NCBI GenBank assembly: GCA_001972305.1
Contig: BDDD01001763.1
Location: 42,985 to 106,984 of the forward strand
Length of the DNA stretch: 64,000 nt
Reading direction: 5' to 3'
From: Cephalotus follicularis
Lineage: Eukaryota; Streptophyta; Magnoliopsida; Oxalidales; Cephalotaceae
Positions within the stretch are counted from its first letter, which is position 1, and each line of letters begins with the position of its first letter. The notes beneath the pieces were generated by a model. That model had not been told where the DNA came from. It searched no databases and was given only the letters and a program-made list of their open reading frames with translations. This document shows, in pieces, positions 43,513 to 54,810 of the stretch. Both the position numbers and the translations under genes were made by a program.

Positions 43513-45265
43513 TTATCTGTGCTCCCCTCTTTCCTGAGGAGTGTCTCTGTCCACATATTTCCTGAGATGACCTCTGCGAATCAAGTTTTCAATATGATTC
43601 TTTAACTGTCTGCATTCCTCTGTATCGTGCCCGTGGTCACGATGGTACCGACAGAATTTGTCTACGCCTCTCTTCTCTGCTGAGGACCTCATTGGCACAG
43701 GCCATTGGATAGGGACCTTTTCCTTCTCCACTACAAGTATCTTGGTACGTGTCTCCAGGAGAGGGGCAAAGTTGTTGTATGCAGGGATGGGCGCCCCTCC
43801 CCTTGGTGTCTTCTCTCTCCTAGAAAGTTTGTGTCTGAGGTCATCCTTGTGGAGCTCAGACCTCTCCTTCCTCTTCTCTTTCTCGCCAGGAGCATTTTGT
43901 GAATGCTCCCCTTTCTCCACCTGATGGCCCAACTAGGATGTTTTTTTCTTTCTTGGCCGCCATCCCCTCATCGGCATTGATGCACCTCTTTGTTCTTTTC
44001 AGCAGGTCCACCATATCCACCGCGGGCTTTTTCAACAGAGAGAAAGTAAATGGGGAGTCGTTCTTCAGCCCACTGTTTAGAGCTGCTAGAGCGAATGATG
44101 GCTCCAAGTCTTTCCCTATAAGAGACTCCTTGTTGAATCTGGTGAGGTAATCTCTTAGTGACTCATCTCTTGCCTATACCACATTAATCAAATGGGTTGG
44201 CTTCCTCCTCTGCGTGGTGCTGTTGAGGATTTTGGTGACGAACAGTTGCACAAACTGCTCGAAATTCTCCACCGAACCCTTCACCAGGGTGAAATACCAT
44301 GACTGGGTAGCTCCAGTCAATATTGTCGGGAATCCTCTGCAGAGTGTTGCGTCTGAGGCCTGGTGCACTAACAAGGTTTGGATGTAGGTGCACACATGTT
44401 GGATGGGATAAATGGACCCGTTATTCTGCTGAAGACTCAGGAATCGGAATCCACTAGGGATACGCTCCTTCATGATCTCGGGTGTGAAGGGGTCGGCACT
44501 AATGTCGCGCACTTCGGACAGATACCCCTTTGGCAGTTCGGCTCGTTGGAGCCTCTTCTCCATCTCTGCAAGCCTTCTATTCATTGCTTGCTCAACATCT
44601 TCTATGTTCCTAGTCCTGCTAGAAACATGTGAGTGCCCAGCCAAGGAGGCTGGACATGCTGACCTATTCCCAAGCACCGTCTCAGGCCTGTACGATGTGT
44701 GAGAATGTACCTGGTGGTCCTCGGCACCCGCTGGTTGATTCTCCTCCATTGGTTCATGCTCAGGGTGCCTGGGCCGAGGTTCATCGTTGTGATCTCTGGC
44801 AGTCGATGATTCTGTCCTCTGAGATGTATTAATCTCAGCTCTCCTCCTAAGGGGTGTATCAACCCCTGACCTCCTTGGGGATTGGATGCCCCTCCTCGGT
44901 GGGTTTCACTTTGGTGCTACTCCCAGAGATGTTTAAATCTCTGATCGCCTTGGAGGGTGTCTTGCCCCCCTTGGCGGGTTTCGCCTAGCCCCTTGGGGCT
45001 GTTGAATCTCCAGAATCGGCCTGCTCGGGCCAGATCGTCCTCGGCTAACTGGTTGGGCAGGTCTGACCTATTCACGGTTGGCTATATTAGTTGCCAACAG
45101 GTTGGTGAGGAGGTCCATTCCTTGGAGCAGCTGAGTGAATTGCTCCCCAGTAATGGGAGCTTCCTCAGCAGTGGCAGCAACTTGACTGGTCGAAGTTGGG
45201 TTGTTTCCAGTAGCAGTCTGGTTGCCATCAAGGGCGGAAGGGTTGTTATTCTTTCTCGGAGGCAT
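43513..45265 (-). pseudogene. Tat-type gag, element I
   Basis: On the minus strand a start at 45265 gives MPPRKNNNPSALDGNQ. The capsid part includes GFRFLSLQQNNGSIYPIQHV, and the basic 3' part carries a C-x2-H-type motif CRYHRDHGHDTEECRQLKNH, the degenerate zinc-binding signature of Tat gag. It would have formed the particle shell and bound element RNA. Several breaks are visible. It matches the gag at 54807-56683 at moderate identity, and this copy comes from a different subfamily. Confidence 0.75.
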
Positions 45266-45285
45266 ATTCTTGATAGCTTTTCGTT

Positions 45286-45309
45286 GCGTTTCCCACGGAC
45301 GGCGCCAAA
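45286..45309 (-). other. Primer-binding site, Tat element I
   Basis: On the minus strand TTTTGGCGCCGTCCGTGGG directly follows the LTR. It is the TTGGCGCCGTCTGTGGG-type site common in Tat elements. Confidence 0.8.
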
Positions 45310-45801
45310 ATGCAAAAATCATTTCCTCCACAGTATCCTACGTGGAGGACTTTGATTTGTTAAGGAAACGCTAAGATATGCTCGAGAAGAAGGTTTAATG
45401 GTGATTATAGTCCCTGCACAAGTGAACAAACGGGTCACAGGTCTAGGATGATGAACTCTCGGGGACACTCCGATGCTTAAGTTAGACACTGCACAGAGAA
45501 TTCAAGGTTATTTAGAATGTAAAAATGGCTGACCCGGTTAATGTCGTTGATTCTAGTATTTATAGTCCTGGAATGTAATTGCTAAGCATAGATTTCGGAG
45601 TTAATGTGTATCCCCTAAGGAAATGTCCGAGGATCACAGACATTTCCCTGATATCCACCAGATTCTGTGCTAACTGGCTATTATGCGCTATGTTGAGAGT
45701 TAGTAATGTCTGCCCACGTGTCAGTGGCTTCAGTGGACGCCTGTCGTCATGACCTGAGGACACGTGGGCCTATTCTTTTTAGCAGAAATTTTACCGTATC
45801 A
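45310..45801 (-). repeat. 5' LTR of Tat-type element I (short form)
   Basis: It shares CAGTATCCTACGTGGAGGAC, CGGGGACACTCCGATGCT and the ends with the other Tat LTRs but is only 492 bp. It lacks the segment equivalent to most of the GAGGAGGTCCTCGG-rich half. A minus-strand TATA box lies at about 45557-45566. Confidence 0.7.
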
Positions 45802-45849
45802 CCTATAAACATGTTTATGAAAAAGAAGAATATTCAATATATTTAAAAT

Positions 45850-46815
45850 TGTTGATACAGAAATCTTTCTCTCAACAGTATCCTACGTGGAGGACTTTAA
45901 TTTTTTAAGAGAAACGCTCGCAATGGATGCCTGGGAGGAAGACGTCGATCTCGGACACCTGCACAAAGTGACAAACTGGTGGAAGGTCCAGGAGGTTGTT
46001 CTCCCGGGGACACTCCGACGCTCAAGTTAGACAATGTGCAGAGATTATAAGGTTCTTTGAAGTGTAAAAATGGCTGACCTTTGTTAAGGCTGTTGAACTG
46101 GTATTTATAGTGCTGCATTGTAACCGTTAGAGCCTGAAATGTGGAGGTGGTAACTGTCCCCTAAGGAAATGCCGAGGATCTCAGGCATATCCCTTGATCT
46201 CCGCCAAATACTTCGTCTCTTTCCTTGTTGGTAGTTTGCTATGACTCTGCTTCCTTATTTGGAGAAGGACGAATCCTAGGAAATCAGGCGGATTTAATGC
46301 CCTTATCCCATAAACCAAGTGGTGGTCTTCTGCTACAAGACTGCCGAGGGAATGTGCTATGATACTGCTGCTGAGGTCATGGGCCTCTTGCTATCCCCTT
46401 TCGCTCCTCAGTGGTGTACGCTTATGACGCCAAGTCCTCATTCATCCGAGGATGAAGTCTTTTGGATAAGGCCGAGGAGGAGGTCCTCGACATCTGTGCA
46501 GTGGGGTAAGTTCTCTGTTTCGTGTCCAATAGATACTTTGGGCAGAGGAGGTCCTCGGTCGTGGTGCCCCGAAGAAGGTCCTCTGACCTATAGCCTAAGT
46601 AAGCTCCTCGGCGGGGAAGGTCCTCGGCGATACTGTCCGGTAGTATGCTCTTGGTCAAACTAGCTCTTCTCGGCCCTAAGTCCGAGGAGGATGCCCACTG
46701 CCATGTAAGCGTTCCTCGGCAGGGCCTTTGGCGAGCCTCTGGCCCCTTCTGACAACTGGACGAACCTTAGGAGGACACGTGGTCTTCTTAAAATAAACAG
46801 ATTTTTACCCTATCA
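45850..46815 (-). repeat. 3' LTR of Tat-type element II
   Basis: On the plus strand it begins TGTTGATACAGAAATC and ends TTTTTACCCTATCA. A minus-strand TATA box CTATAAATAC lies at 46102-46110. The distal half is rich in GAGGAGGTCCTCGG-like inverted repeats. Confidence 0.9.
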
Positions 46816-47445
46816 TATGCCCCCTGGTCCTTCTTCTCTGACCTTGGTCAGAGGAGGAGGATCAGAGTTGAGAGCCGTGGCTCGGGCAAGACTCCTCTGC
46901 AGTGCTTCCTTCTTGCTTCTCCTTGTACAAATAGGCGGAGGCTTAGAGTGTTTCTTTTGACCATCCTCTGACATAAAACATAGCTGCCTGAACCGAGGAT
47001 TAAAACCTGCCCTTTGGTCTGTCACTCATTTTATTATCCGGCCTCGTGTTACGAGCTGTAACGATTAGCATTTAAGTTGCGTACTGAATACGCTTCACAC
47101 GTGGCATGCACTGAGCGCTTCCCGCCTCTGTCTTTTCGTTTCTCGCGTCTGTCTCTTCGTTTCCTGCGTCTGATTTGACGGTCCGTTTCCCAGCCGTTGG
47201 ATCTGTGTGAGGTGGAGGGCTAGGATCCGAGATTGGGGGCTATAAAAGGTTTTGTTCTTCTCAAGGCAAACCTTTCGCCTCTTGATCCTTCAATACTTAC
47301 ATCGTCGTTGAGAGCTTGCCAATTCTGTTGTGCCTTCAGAACCCTATTCCATCACTTCAAATCAAGGTCCTTGGTAAGTTTCTGTCATCTCCCTGCCTTT
47401 CCAGATCGTTCTTGGATTTTTTCTTTTCTTCTTCATCTCAAGCTC
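46816..47445 (+). promoter_or_regulatory. Polypurine tract, palindrome and promoter of accessory gene II
   Basis: The minus strand reads AAGGACCAGGGGGCATA at the LTR border. A perfect inverted repeat CTCTGACC-TT-GGTCAGAG lies at 46836-46853. The stretch CAGCCGTTGGATCTGTG and a TATA box TATAAAAGG at 47241-47249 lie about 200 bp before the start codon at 47446. Conservation with 37704-38315 and 59759-60374 supports a real promoter for the antisense gene. Confidence 0.7.
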
Positions 47446-48346
47446 ATGGCTAGTCAAGAACAATCCAGTGGGTCTTCTTCTACTTCTCCCCTATCAGTTG
47501 AGCCTTTGGCCATGGTGGTTCCTACCGCCGAGAGGCCACTTGGTGTTGATGGTACCCTGGGGGCTGCGGTGGGTGACCCTGCTGCACCCATTGCAGGGGC
47601 TAACCCTCTTCCTGATGATTGTGTCTTCGATGTAAGCACCCTCAGTCGTGCTGAGGTAAAAAAACTCTCTGAGAGGTATAATTTTCCTCGTGGGCTGACC
47701 TACTGCATTCCCTCAGATCCTCGGATGGTTACCATGCACAGAGAGGGTCTCTTTGTCATCTTCAAAGGGGCTCTCTCTCATGGCCTGAGGGTCCCAATTC
47801 CCTCCTTTGCCATCTCTATCTTAGTCCACTTTAGTCTCAATCCCTCACTTCTTCAACCTCAATCCTGGAGCTTCATGATTGGCTTCCTTGTCAAGTGCAT
47901 AGAGTCTGAGGTGGACGCGACAGTGAACCTTTTCAAAGAGTTCCACGTCCTCTCGGCCACCCCTAAAACAAACGGGTATTTTTTCAAGTCTCGTTCTGGG
48001 GTGAAGAAACTTCTCCTCAACCCTACCAAGTCCATAAAATATTGGAGGAAGAGGTACTTTTTAATAAAGGACTTCGAAGGGTTTACTCCCTCTCCCTGGT
48101 GCAATTCCCTGGACACAAAATCTTTGAACAGGAGGTCTCGTCTGACCTCGGCTGAGAAGTTCAGCCTTAATAAACTCTTGGCCCTTGAGCCAGAGGATGT
48201 GAACTCCACCGTTAGTGAGGATCTGATCCAGGCTGCAATGAGTGTGGTCCTTGGGCAAGGGTCCCGTTCGGACATAGCCGAGATGAATATCTCAGAGGGA
48301 GAGGGTGATGAAGATAGTCCTCTGCTCCCAATGTCGGAGGAAAATT

Positions 48347-48440
48347 GTATACGCCTACGTCTCCTCCATTCCTTCTGTTTGTGTTATTATTCTTCTTGCA
48401 TTTTTGGATCTCTGACCCTAACTTCCATGTCTTCTTCTAG
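48347..48440 (+). other. Predicted intron 1 of accessory gene II
   Basis: GTATACG donor, pyrimidine-rich 3' part and CTTCTTCTAG acceptor; 94 bp. One leftover base from exon 1 plus two from exon 2 make a codon, so the frame is kept. The counterparts are 102 bp in gene I and 99 bp in gene III. Only the intron boundary and the ATG-containing exon start are strongly conserved. Confidence 0.65.
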
Positions 48441-48967
48441 CTATGGCTCCTAGCCGTGATTTCTCTGCCATTATGAAGGCTACCGACAAGAGGAAGGCCC
48501 CCGCAGCCGGTGGACCAAAGCCCAAGGGCAAGACATCCGTAGCTGAGGGGTCAAGGCCACAGGCCAAGACTCCTCCACCCGTTCGGATTCCAGCCGCCAC
48601 CGCCGAGAAGAGGAAGGAAGCTGCCAAGAGGCCAGTAGACGTGACCTCCCCTGGTGATGAGCACATTCCTCTGACGAAGAGGAGCAGGAAAGGGAAGGCT
48701 GTTGATGGGACCAAGGTAGGGAGGGTAGCCGAGGACGTCGCTGCCCTCGGATCGAGCTCGCAGGATCCAATCCTCATACCCCCAACTCGGGAGGCCGAGG
48801 ACTTGCTGAATGAGTTTGAGGACATGGACTGCCACAAGTTGCACCTGAATGCTCCTGGGGTCCCTCAAGCAGTTAGTCGTCTGGTCTTCTTCCCTTTGGA
48901 AATGGAGGCAAGGGAGAAATGGTCCAACGAGGAGTTGGTAACCCATTGTCTGCGGAGCAACGTGAGA

Positions 48968-49050
48968 GTAAGTGATCTCTTCCTTGGTTGCCTTGATTTT
49001 TCCTGTATCTTGGTTCTTCATAATTACTAACATTTATGCTCCTCTGACAG
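48968..49050 (+). other. Predicted intron 2 of accessory gene II
   Basis: GTAAGTGATC donor, TACTAAC branch-like site near 49026 and CTCTGACAG acceptor; 83 bp, phase 0. The same intron is found at 39842-39917 and 61912-61995 with matching flanking codons. Confidence 0.8.
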
Positions 49051-49893
49051 GCTTTGAACAATACTCAACTGCTTGTGGACAACTTCTCTGCAGTAGTGGC
49101 CAGGGACAGGGAGCTGAGGTCGAGCATGGCCTCGTTAGAGGAAACTGCCCGCTCGGCTCAAGCTCAACTGAACAAGGTTCTCAAAGTTCAGGAGTCTTAA
49201 GTTGAGGAGAAGAAACAAGCGGTTGAGGACTTGGAGGAGGAGAGGGCTGACAGGAAGGAGTTGGAGGCCGAGCTGGAACAAGCCAAGAAGAAAATCCTTG
49301 ATCTGGGAGCAAAGCTTGATCGCCAGCAGAGGAAAGATAAGGAGCAGCTGAGGAAGGAACAACACAAGGCAGTAGAAGACTTCAAGAACTCAGAGGAGTT
49401 CAAGGAGCTGATGAGGTCCTCCGTGGAGGAATTCAAGAGCTCGAACGAGTTCGAGGAGGCGGTATTCCAGGAAGCGGCCGAGTACTTCCGCCGGGGCTTC
49501 TATGCCTGCAGGAATTGGGTCTCTTCTCTGCGTCCTGAGTTCTCACTGGATGAAGTAGTGTACGGTCCCTCTGCCAATGCATTTGACTTTTACCCAGAGG
49601 GAATTGATGCAATGGAGGAGAAGCTCTGTCAGGCGTTGGAGGAAGGAGTCTCGTCTGCCATGGTGGATGAGTTGTCAACTCCGATTTCACCAGACGTGGT
49701 TGTTCTTGCTGCGGATCCTGCTTTGACCTTGGACCCTGCCTTGGACCCCCATGCTATTCCTTGCTCTTCAGCTCTAGTGGACCCCTTTGCTAGACTTGGG
49801 GATCCTCCTCTGCCTTCTGTTGAGGCCTTCTTCACTCCTCCGCCCCAATATGAAGATCCTCAGCCCGAGCAAGAAGATCCTCCTCAGCCCTAG

Positions 49894-51030
49894 TTTTTTA
49901 CTGTTGTTTTGTAATAGTCTTTCTTGTAATCTTCTTCAAGTTATCAATAAAGGAATTTCTTTCTGCATTCTCTGGTCTTGCCTTTGAATTACTTTCTGTG
50001 TGTTATGGTTGATCTCTGCATGCCTGTACTTATTAACAATTCCCTTAGGAATTTTGTCTTTATTGTGACCTCTGACTTCTCGCACAAGCGTACACTAGAC
50101 TCCAAAAGTGCTTAAGTAACTTATCAAAGATATTAACAAACCTTTTGTATTCTCAGACTTCACCTTTAGTTGTCTCCTTGAGCTTTGAGTGTATACATAT
50201 ACTGGTAATTCCCTTGGGAATTTTAACTTAGCCCAAATCACTAACTCTTCGTAGATGAGATCATTTGAGCTTGGCAGTCCTCGTATGACCTTTTACTTCA
50301 AAAGTGCTTTAAGTAATTTTAGTCTTCACAAATTTTTTGTACTCATAGGTTGAGTTCTTAGTCTGCTCGGACAAGTTCCCACGGGTTTGCCGAGGAGAGT
50401 ATCATCTGACCTATTAGGATTTAGGACAGGTCGGCTGAGCTTGCAGTCCGCTTAGGGACACTTGTATTAAAGTGCTCAGTCCAACGAGCTTGATCGTTGC
50501 GAGTTCCCATGGGTTTGCCTTTCAAGTCACGACTTTAAGTCTGGTTGGACAAGTTCCTATGGTGTTGTCGACCAGTGTTCGTTCCCTTAGGAGTCTTAGT
50601 GCTTCCTTGGAAGTCTTTAGGCATGCTCCTCGGAAGGAGTCTTTGTTGATGAATATAGGGGGGGTTCCTCGGAAGGAAGCTTTAGGATGCTCCTCGGAAG
50701 GAGGCTTTTGTGTGCTCCTCGGAAGGAGGCTTCCGTGGGTGCATCTTTGGATACACTCTTGAATGCCTGTTTCTCTGGTCTGTTTGAGACCCCGGCTTGT
50801 GTTGGTTTTCCTTTTGAGGGTTAGTCTCCGTAGACTTAGGAAGCTTTGGATCTCTAGGTGCCCCCTTGGGGGCATGATCTGAGATGCTTAAAATGAAGAC
50901 TGAGGGAGATGATCGGTGGCTGTTCAGAGGTTTGAGGACTTGAACATTGGACCTCCGGTCCCTTGCAAACTTGGAACTATAACACAAATTTTGAAAAATT
51001 CAACTTCATTTAGAACATAACATCTTACAG
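49894..51030. other. Convergent spacer of Tat element II with hairpin array
   Basis: This lies between the 3' end of the plus-strand accessory gene and the 3' end of minus-strand pol. No gene is seen. At 50602-50728 five inverted repeats occur: CTTCC-TT-GGAAG, CTCCT-CGGA-AGGAG three times, and TTCCT-CGGA-AGGAA. The last keeps pairing through a matched change on both arms. Longer conserved phrases are shared with the other spacers. Confidence 0.7.
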
Positions 51031-52263
51031 TTATTGATAGTACTTCCTCAGATGCTCGACATTCCAAGCTCTGGCAATCTCCCTACCCCCCAAAGTTTCA
51101 AGTTTGAATGTTCCTGGGCGGAGGACCCTTTTGATTTTGTAAGGCCCTTCCCAGGCAGGAGCTAGCTTTCCTTTGGTACCGGTTGGATCCACCACGGCTG
51201 AGTTGCGTAGGACTAGATCTCCTTGTCTCAGTGGTCTAGGGCTTACCCTTTTGTTGTAGTAGCGGCTTACTCTCTGCTGGTAGGCTACGACTCTGATCGC
51301 TGCCTTATCTCTGAGCTCTTACACTAGGTCGAGGATGCATCTGAGACCTTCTTCATTATTGTCTTCAGTGAAGTGCACAACTCTTGGAGATTGTATTCCA
51401 ACCTCCACTGGTATCATAGCCTCCACTCCGAAACAAAGACTGTATGGGGATTCACCAGTTGTGGTCTGAGGAGTGGTTCTATATGCCCATAGTATGCTTG
51501 GTAGCTCCTCGGTCCATCTTCCTTTACTGTCCTCCAAGCTCTTCTTCAAGCCCGAGATGATTTCTCTGTTGATCACCTCGGCTTGACCATTGCTTTAGTG
51601 GTAGGCTACTGATGCGAGCCTATGCTCTATCCTCCATTCTCTGCAAAAGTCACGGAAGGCTTGGCAATCGAACTGCTTGCCATTGTCGGTGATAATTGTC
51701 CTTGGAACTCTGAATCTGCAGATGTTTGACTTCCATACAAAGCTCTCCGTGTTCTTCTCTGTAATTGTGGCCAAAGGTTCTGCTTCCACCCACTTGGTAA
51801 AGTAGTCCACTGCTACAATGAGAAACTTCCTCTGACCTGAAGCCATGGGTAATGGTCCAACGAAGTCCATTCCCCATTGTGCAAAGGGCCACAGGGCCGT
51901 GATAGACGTCAGAGGTTGAGAAGGTCTTCTGCTTATGTTCGCGTTCCTCTGACATTTATCACACTTCCTTACCATGTTTATAGCATCTTGATGCATAGTT
52001 GGCCAGTAGTAGCCTTTCCTTAACAATTTGTGAGACAATGTCCTGCCCCTAGTGTGGTTGCCACAAATTCCTTCATGTACCTTCCTCAGAGCATAATCGT
52101 CCTCTAAGGGGTTCAAGCACCTCAGCCAAGGAAAAGAGAAATTTTTTTTGTAGAGGATCCCATCTCGGAATTGGAATCTATTTGCTCTGTAGACCAGCTT
52201 CCTCGCCTCCACGGGATCCTCGGGCAAGGTCCCATCCCTTAACCAATTGACAAAGGGAGTCAT
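51031..52263 (-). pseudogene. Tat integrase, element II
   Basis: The zinc-binding domain (KVHEGICGNHTRGRTLSHKL then CDKCQRNA) is followed by the catalytic core with WGMDFVGPLP, TDNGKQFDCQAF and the NREI region carrying the third acidic residue. The C-terminal part has GDLVLRNSAVV, GKLAPAWEGPYKIKRV and a final AWNVEHLRKYYQ, ending at 51031. In living relatives it inserts the element DNA. There is no chromodomain, as usual for Tat. A few breaks are visible. Confidence 0.85.
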
Positions 52264-54150
52264 TCAGTTCGGCTCCTGTGGCATATCTATGTTCATCACG
52301 CCTACTTCAGAGATGGTTGGTCTATCCAGATAGTCTACTAGCACGGTTTGATTCTTCTCCAACTCCTTTACCGTTGCTAGCTTTGACAATTGGTCTGCTC
52401 GGATATTCTCTGCTCTGGGCACTTTCACAATCTTCAACACTTCGAAGGCTGACTTCATGCCCTGAAAATGGGATAAGTATTTTATCATAAGGTCTTCTCT
52501 GGCCTCATACTCCCCATTTGCCAAACCAACCACCAACTGAGAATCACTGGAGACTTCAATCCTCTGCACCTCCAAGTGCTTTGCAATTGTCAATCCAGCT
52601 ATTAAATCTTCCCACTCAGCTTCATTATTGGTAGCTTTAAACTTGAACCTGAGAGCATACTCCAATGTCCAACCATCTGGACTTGTCAATACTAATCCTG
52701 CCCCACTGCCAGTGAGGCACGAGGATCCATCCACTGACAACTTCCACATTCCCTTCTCGCTCTCGGAAGGGTTCTCCTCCATACACTCCATAGGTGTATT
52801 ATCTCCAACAAAGTCGGTCAGTACCTGTGATTTGATTGCTGGTCTGACTTCGAACTTCACATCATACTCGCCTAGTTCGACTGACCACTTGATTAGCCTG
52901 CCCGAGGTGTCAGGTTTTGCGAGGACTTGTTTAAGCGGTTTGTCACTCAGAACCTTGATTGTATGGGCTTGAAAATATGGCCTCAACTTTCTGGCTGAGA
53001 TGATCAAAGCATAAGCAAACTTCTCCACCTCTGGATACCTCCCCTCGGCATCGTTCAAAGCCTTGCTCACGTAGTACACTGGTCTTTGAACTTTTTCCTC
53101 TTTTCTGACCAGCACCGCACTCACTGCGCCCGAGGTGGCCGCAAGGTACAAATATAAGTCTTCCCCATCATTAGGTTTCGAGATCAGAGGTGGGGAAGCC
53201 AGGTATTCCTTCAACCTGTCGAAGGCCACTTGACAGTCATCTGACCAAGAGAATCCCTTGGGATCTCTAAGTATTTTGAAGAAAGGGAGGCACTTCTCTG
53301 CTGACTTCGACATAAACCTGCTCAGGGCCGCGATCTTCCCATTTAACCTCTGGACGTCCCTGATGGTTTGAGGTGGCCTCATGCTTTGAATTGCCAAGAT
53401 CTTCTCTGGGTTGGCCTCTATCCCTCTGCTAGAGACCATGAATCCAAGGAACTTTCCCGAGGTGACCCCAAATGTGCACTTGGATGGATTGAGCTTCATA
53501 TTATATCTTCTCAACACCCCAAACGTCTCCTCCAAGTCCTTTACGTGGGGGCTCCTGGCTGGGGTTTTAACGAGCATATCGTCTATGTACACCTCCATAT
53601 TCTTCCCAATCTGTGGCTCAAAAATTTTGTTCACCAGGCGCTGGTAGGTGGCCCCTGCATTCTTCAAGCCAAAAGGCATAACTTTTTAGCAGTACATTCC
53701 TCGGTCCGTTATGAACGCTGTCTTGTTCTCATCAGGCTTGTACATGGGGATTTGATTATGTCCCGAGTAAGCATCCAAGAAGCTTAATATTCTGTAACCC
53801 GAGGTTGCGTCTACCAGCTGGTCTATTTTTGAGAGAGGAAAGTGATCCTTTGGGCAAGCTTTGATGAGATCTGTAAAGTCTATGCACGTCCTGCATTTGC
53901 CATTGGCTTTTTTGACCAGCACTGGATTTTCTAGCCAGTCTGAGTAGTGCACTTCTCTTATGAAACCTGCCTGCAACAGCCTGTTCACCTCCTCTGCTAT
54001 TGCCTGCTGCCTCTCTGGGGCGAAGTTCCTCTTCTTTTGTCTGGTCGGCGGTCTGGCTGGGTCCACGCTTAGCTTGTGAACCATTACGTCTGGGCTGATC
54101 CCAGGGACCTCCTCTGCCGACCATGCAAAAACGTCTTTATTATCTCAGAG
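52264..54150 (-). pseudogene. Tat reverse transcriptase with two RNase H domains, element II
   Basis: Landmarks in order on the minus strand are ANGKCRTCIDFTDL, FPLSKIDQLVDATSGY, FLDAYSGHNQIPM, MPFGLKNAGATYQRLVNKIF, the catalytic YIDDMLVK and FLGFMVSSRGIEANPEKI. A first RNase H follows (DLYLYLAATSGAVSAVLVR to YSVELGEYDVKF-like). A second RNase H at about 52330-52760 shows SVDGSSC, NNEAEWEDLIAGL, SSDSQLVVGLANG and ADQLSKLAT, the plant-type domain gained by Tat elements. The copy is broken in a small number of places. Confidence 0.88.
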
Positions 54151-54186
54151 GAATGTTATTAATTCACCCTTCTCCGCCTCTCCAAG

Positions 54187-54810
54187 TTATGAGCCAACTT
54201 GGAGCATTTTCTCATTATCGCCCTCTTCCACGGGCAGTTGGAGCACATCCTCAACAGGCTGTGGACGCTCTGGTTCCAAGTCTCCTCTGAGCTCCACATT
54301 TGCTATGGGGAGAACCTTGCCCTTCCCCTTATCCGAGATGGCAGTTTTATAACACTGTCTTGCCGCCTGTTGATCTCCTCTGACCTCCCCCACACCAAAC
54401 CTTGTGGGAAACTTCACCACTAAGTGCCTCGTAGACACTATTGCCTCCAACAAGTTCAGTCCTGGTCGCCCTACTATGGCATTGTAAGGGCTTGGGGTGT
54501 CAATCACCAGGAACGTCATCTCTACCTGAGTTTGGCGTGGGGCCATGCCTGCAACCACGGACAGGTTGATAGATCCCAGAGGATGAATTGTCTCACCTGT
54601 GAAGCCAACCAGTGGGGTCTTTACGGGCTTTAGCTGGTCTGCCGGTATCCTCAGCTGATCAAATGCGTGTTTGTATAGGATATCGGCCGAGCTGCCATTG
54701 TCAATAAGGATCCTCTTCATGATAAAGAGTTCCACCAGAAGAGTTACCACCACTGGATCATCGTGAGAAAGACGTACTCCCTCATAGTCTGCCTTCGAGA
54801 AGGTTATCAC
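54187..54810 (-). pseudogene. Tat aspartic protease, element II
   Basis: The active site reads IDNGSSADIL, with asparagine where most Ty3 proteases have T, together with FTGETIHPLGSINL and YNAIVGRPGLN. This matches the known Tat protease pattern. It processes gag-pol in living relatives. It lies in a separate frame from gag and in the same frame as pol. The neighbours are gag (upstream on the minus strand) and reverse transcriptase. Confidence 0.8.

Larger units (their letters stand above)
36835..45801 (-). mobile_element. Tat-type Ty3/gypsy element I, chimeric, pol absent
   Basis: On the minus strand: a short LTR (45801-45310), primer site, gag remnant, a scrap of the integrase end, then spacer, a C-terminal scrap of an antisense accessory gene, a second spacer, a complete-length antisense gene and a 3' LTR (37703-36835). 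Two spacers and two accessory-gene ends in one element, together with LTRs of unequal length (869 and 492 bp) and no matching target duplication, indicate that parts of two related elements were joined near 41640. The pol gene is missing except for its very end. The fossil is broken and not autonomous. Confidence 0.75.
47446..49893 (+). pseudogene. Tat accessory gene II (antisense), three exons
   Basis: Exon 1 (47446-48346) starts MASQEQSSGSSS. It carries FPRGLTYCIPSDPRMVTM, then VIFKGALSHGLRVPIPSFAI and PQSWSFMIGFLVKCIESEVD, the PF04195 pattern, and ends in an acidic stretch. Introns are predicted at 48347-48440 and 48968-49050 (GTAAGT donor; CTAAC and CAG near the acceptor), and both keep phase. 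Exon 2 opens MAPSRDFSAIMKATDKRK and holds a nuclear-signal-like KRSRKGK. Exon 3 begins ALNNTQLLVDNFS, continues as a long coiled coil, then RRGFYACRNWVSSLRPEFSL and an acidic/proline tail. A poly(A) signal lies at 49946-49951. Total about 750 codons. Little breakage is visible. Likely a nuclear protein; its role is unknown. Confidence 0.75.

Noticed and set aside
48418-49033. Minus-strand frames opposite exon 2 of accessory gene II
   Set aside because: They are not conserved with the equivalent positions in genes I and III and run across the predicted introns.
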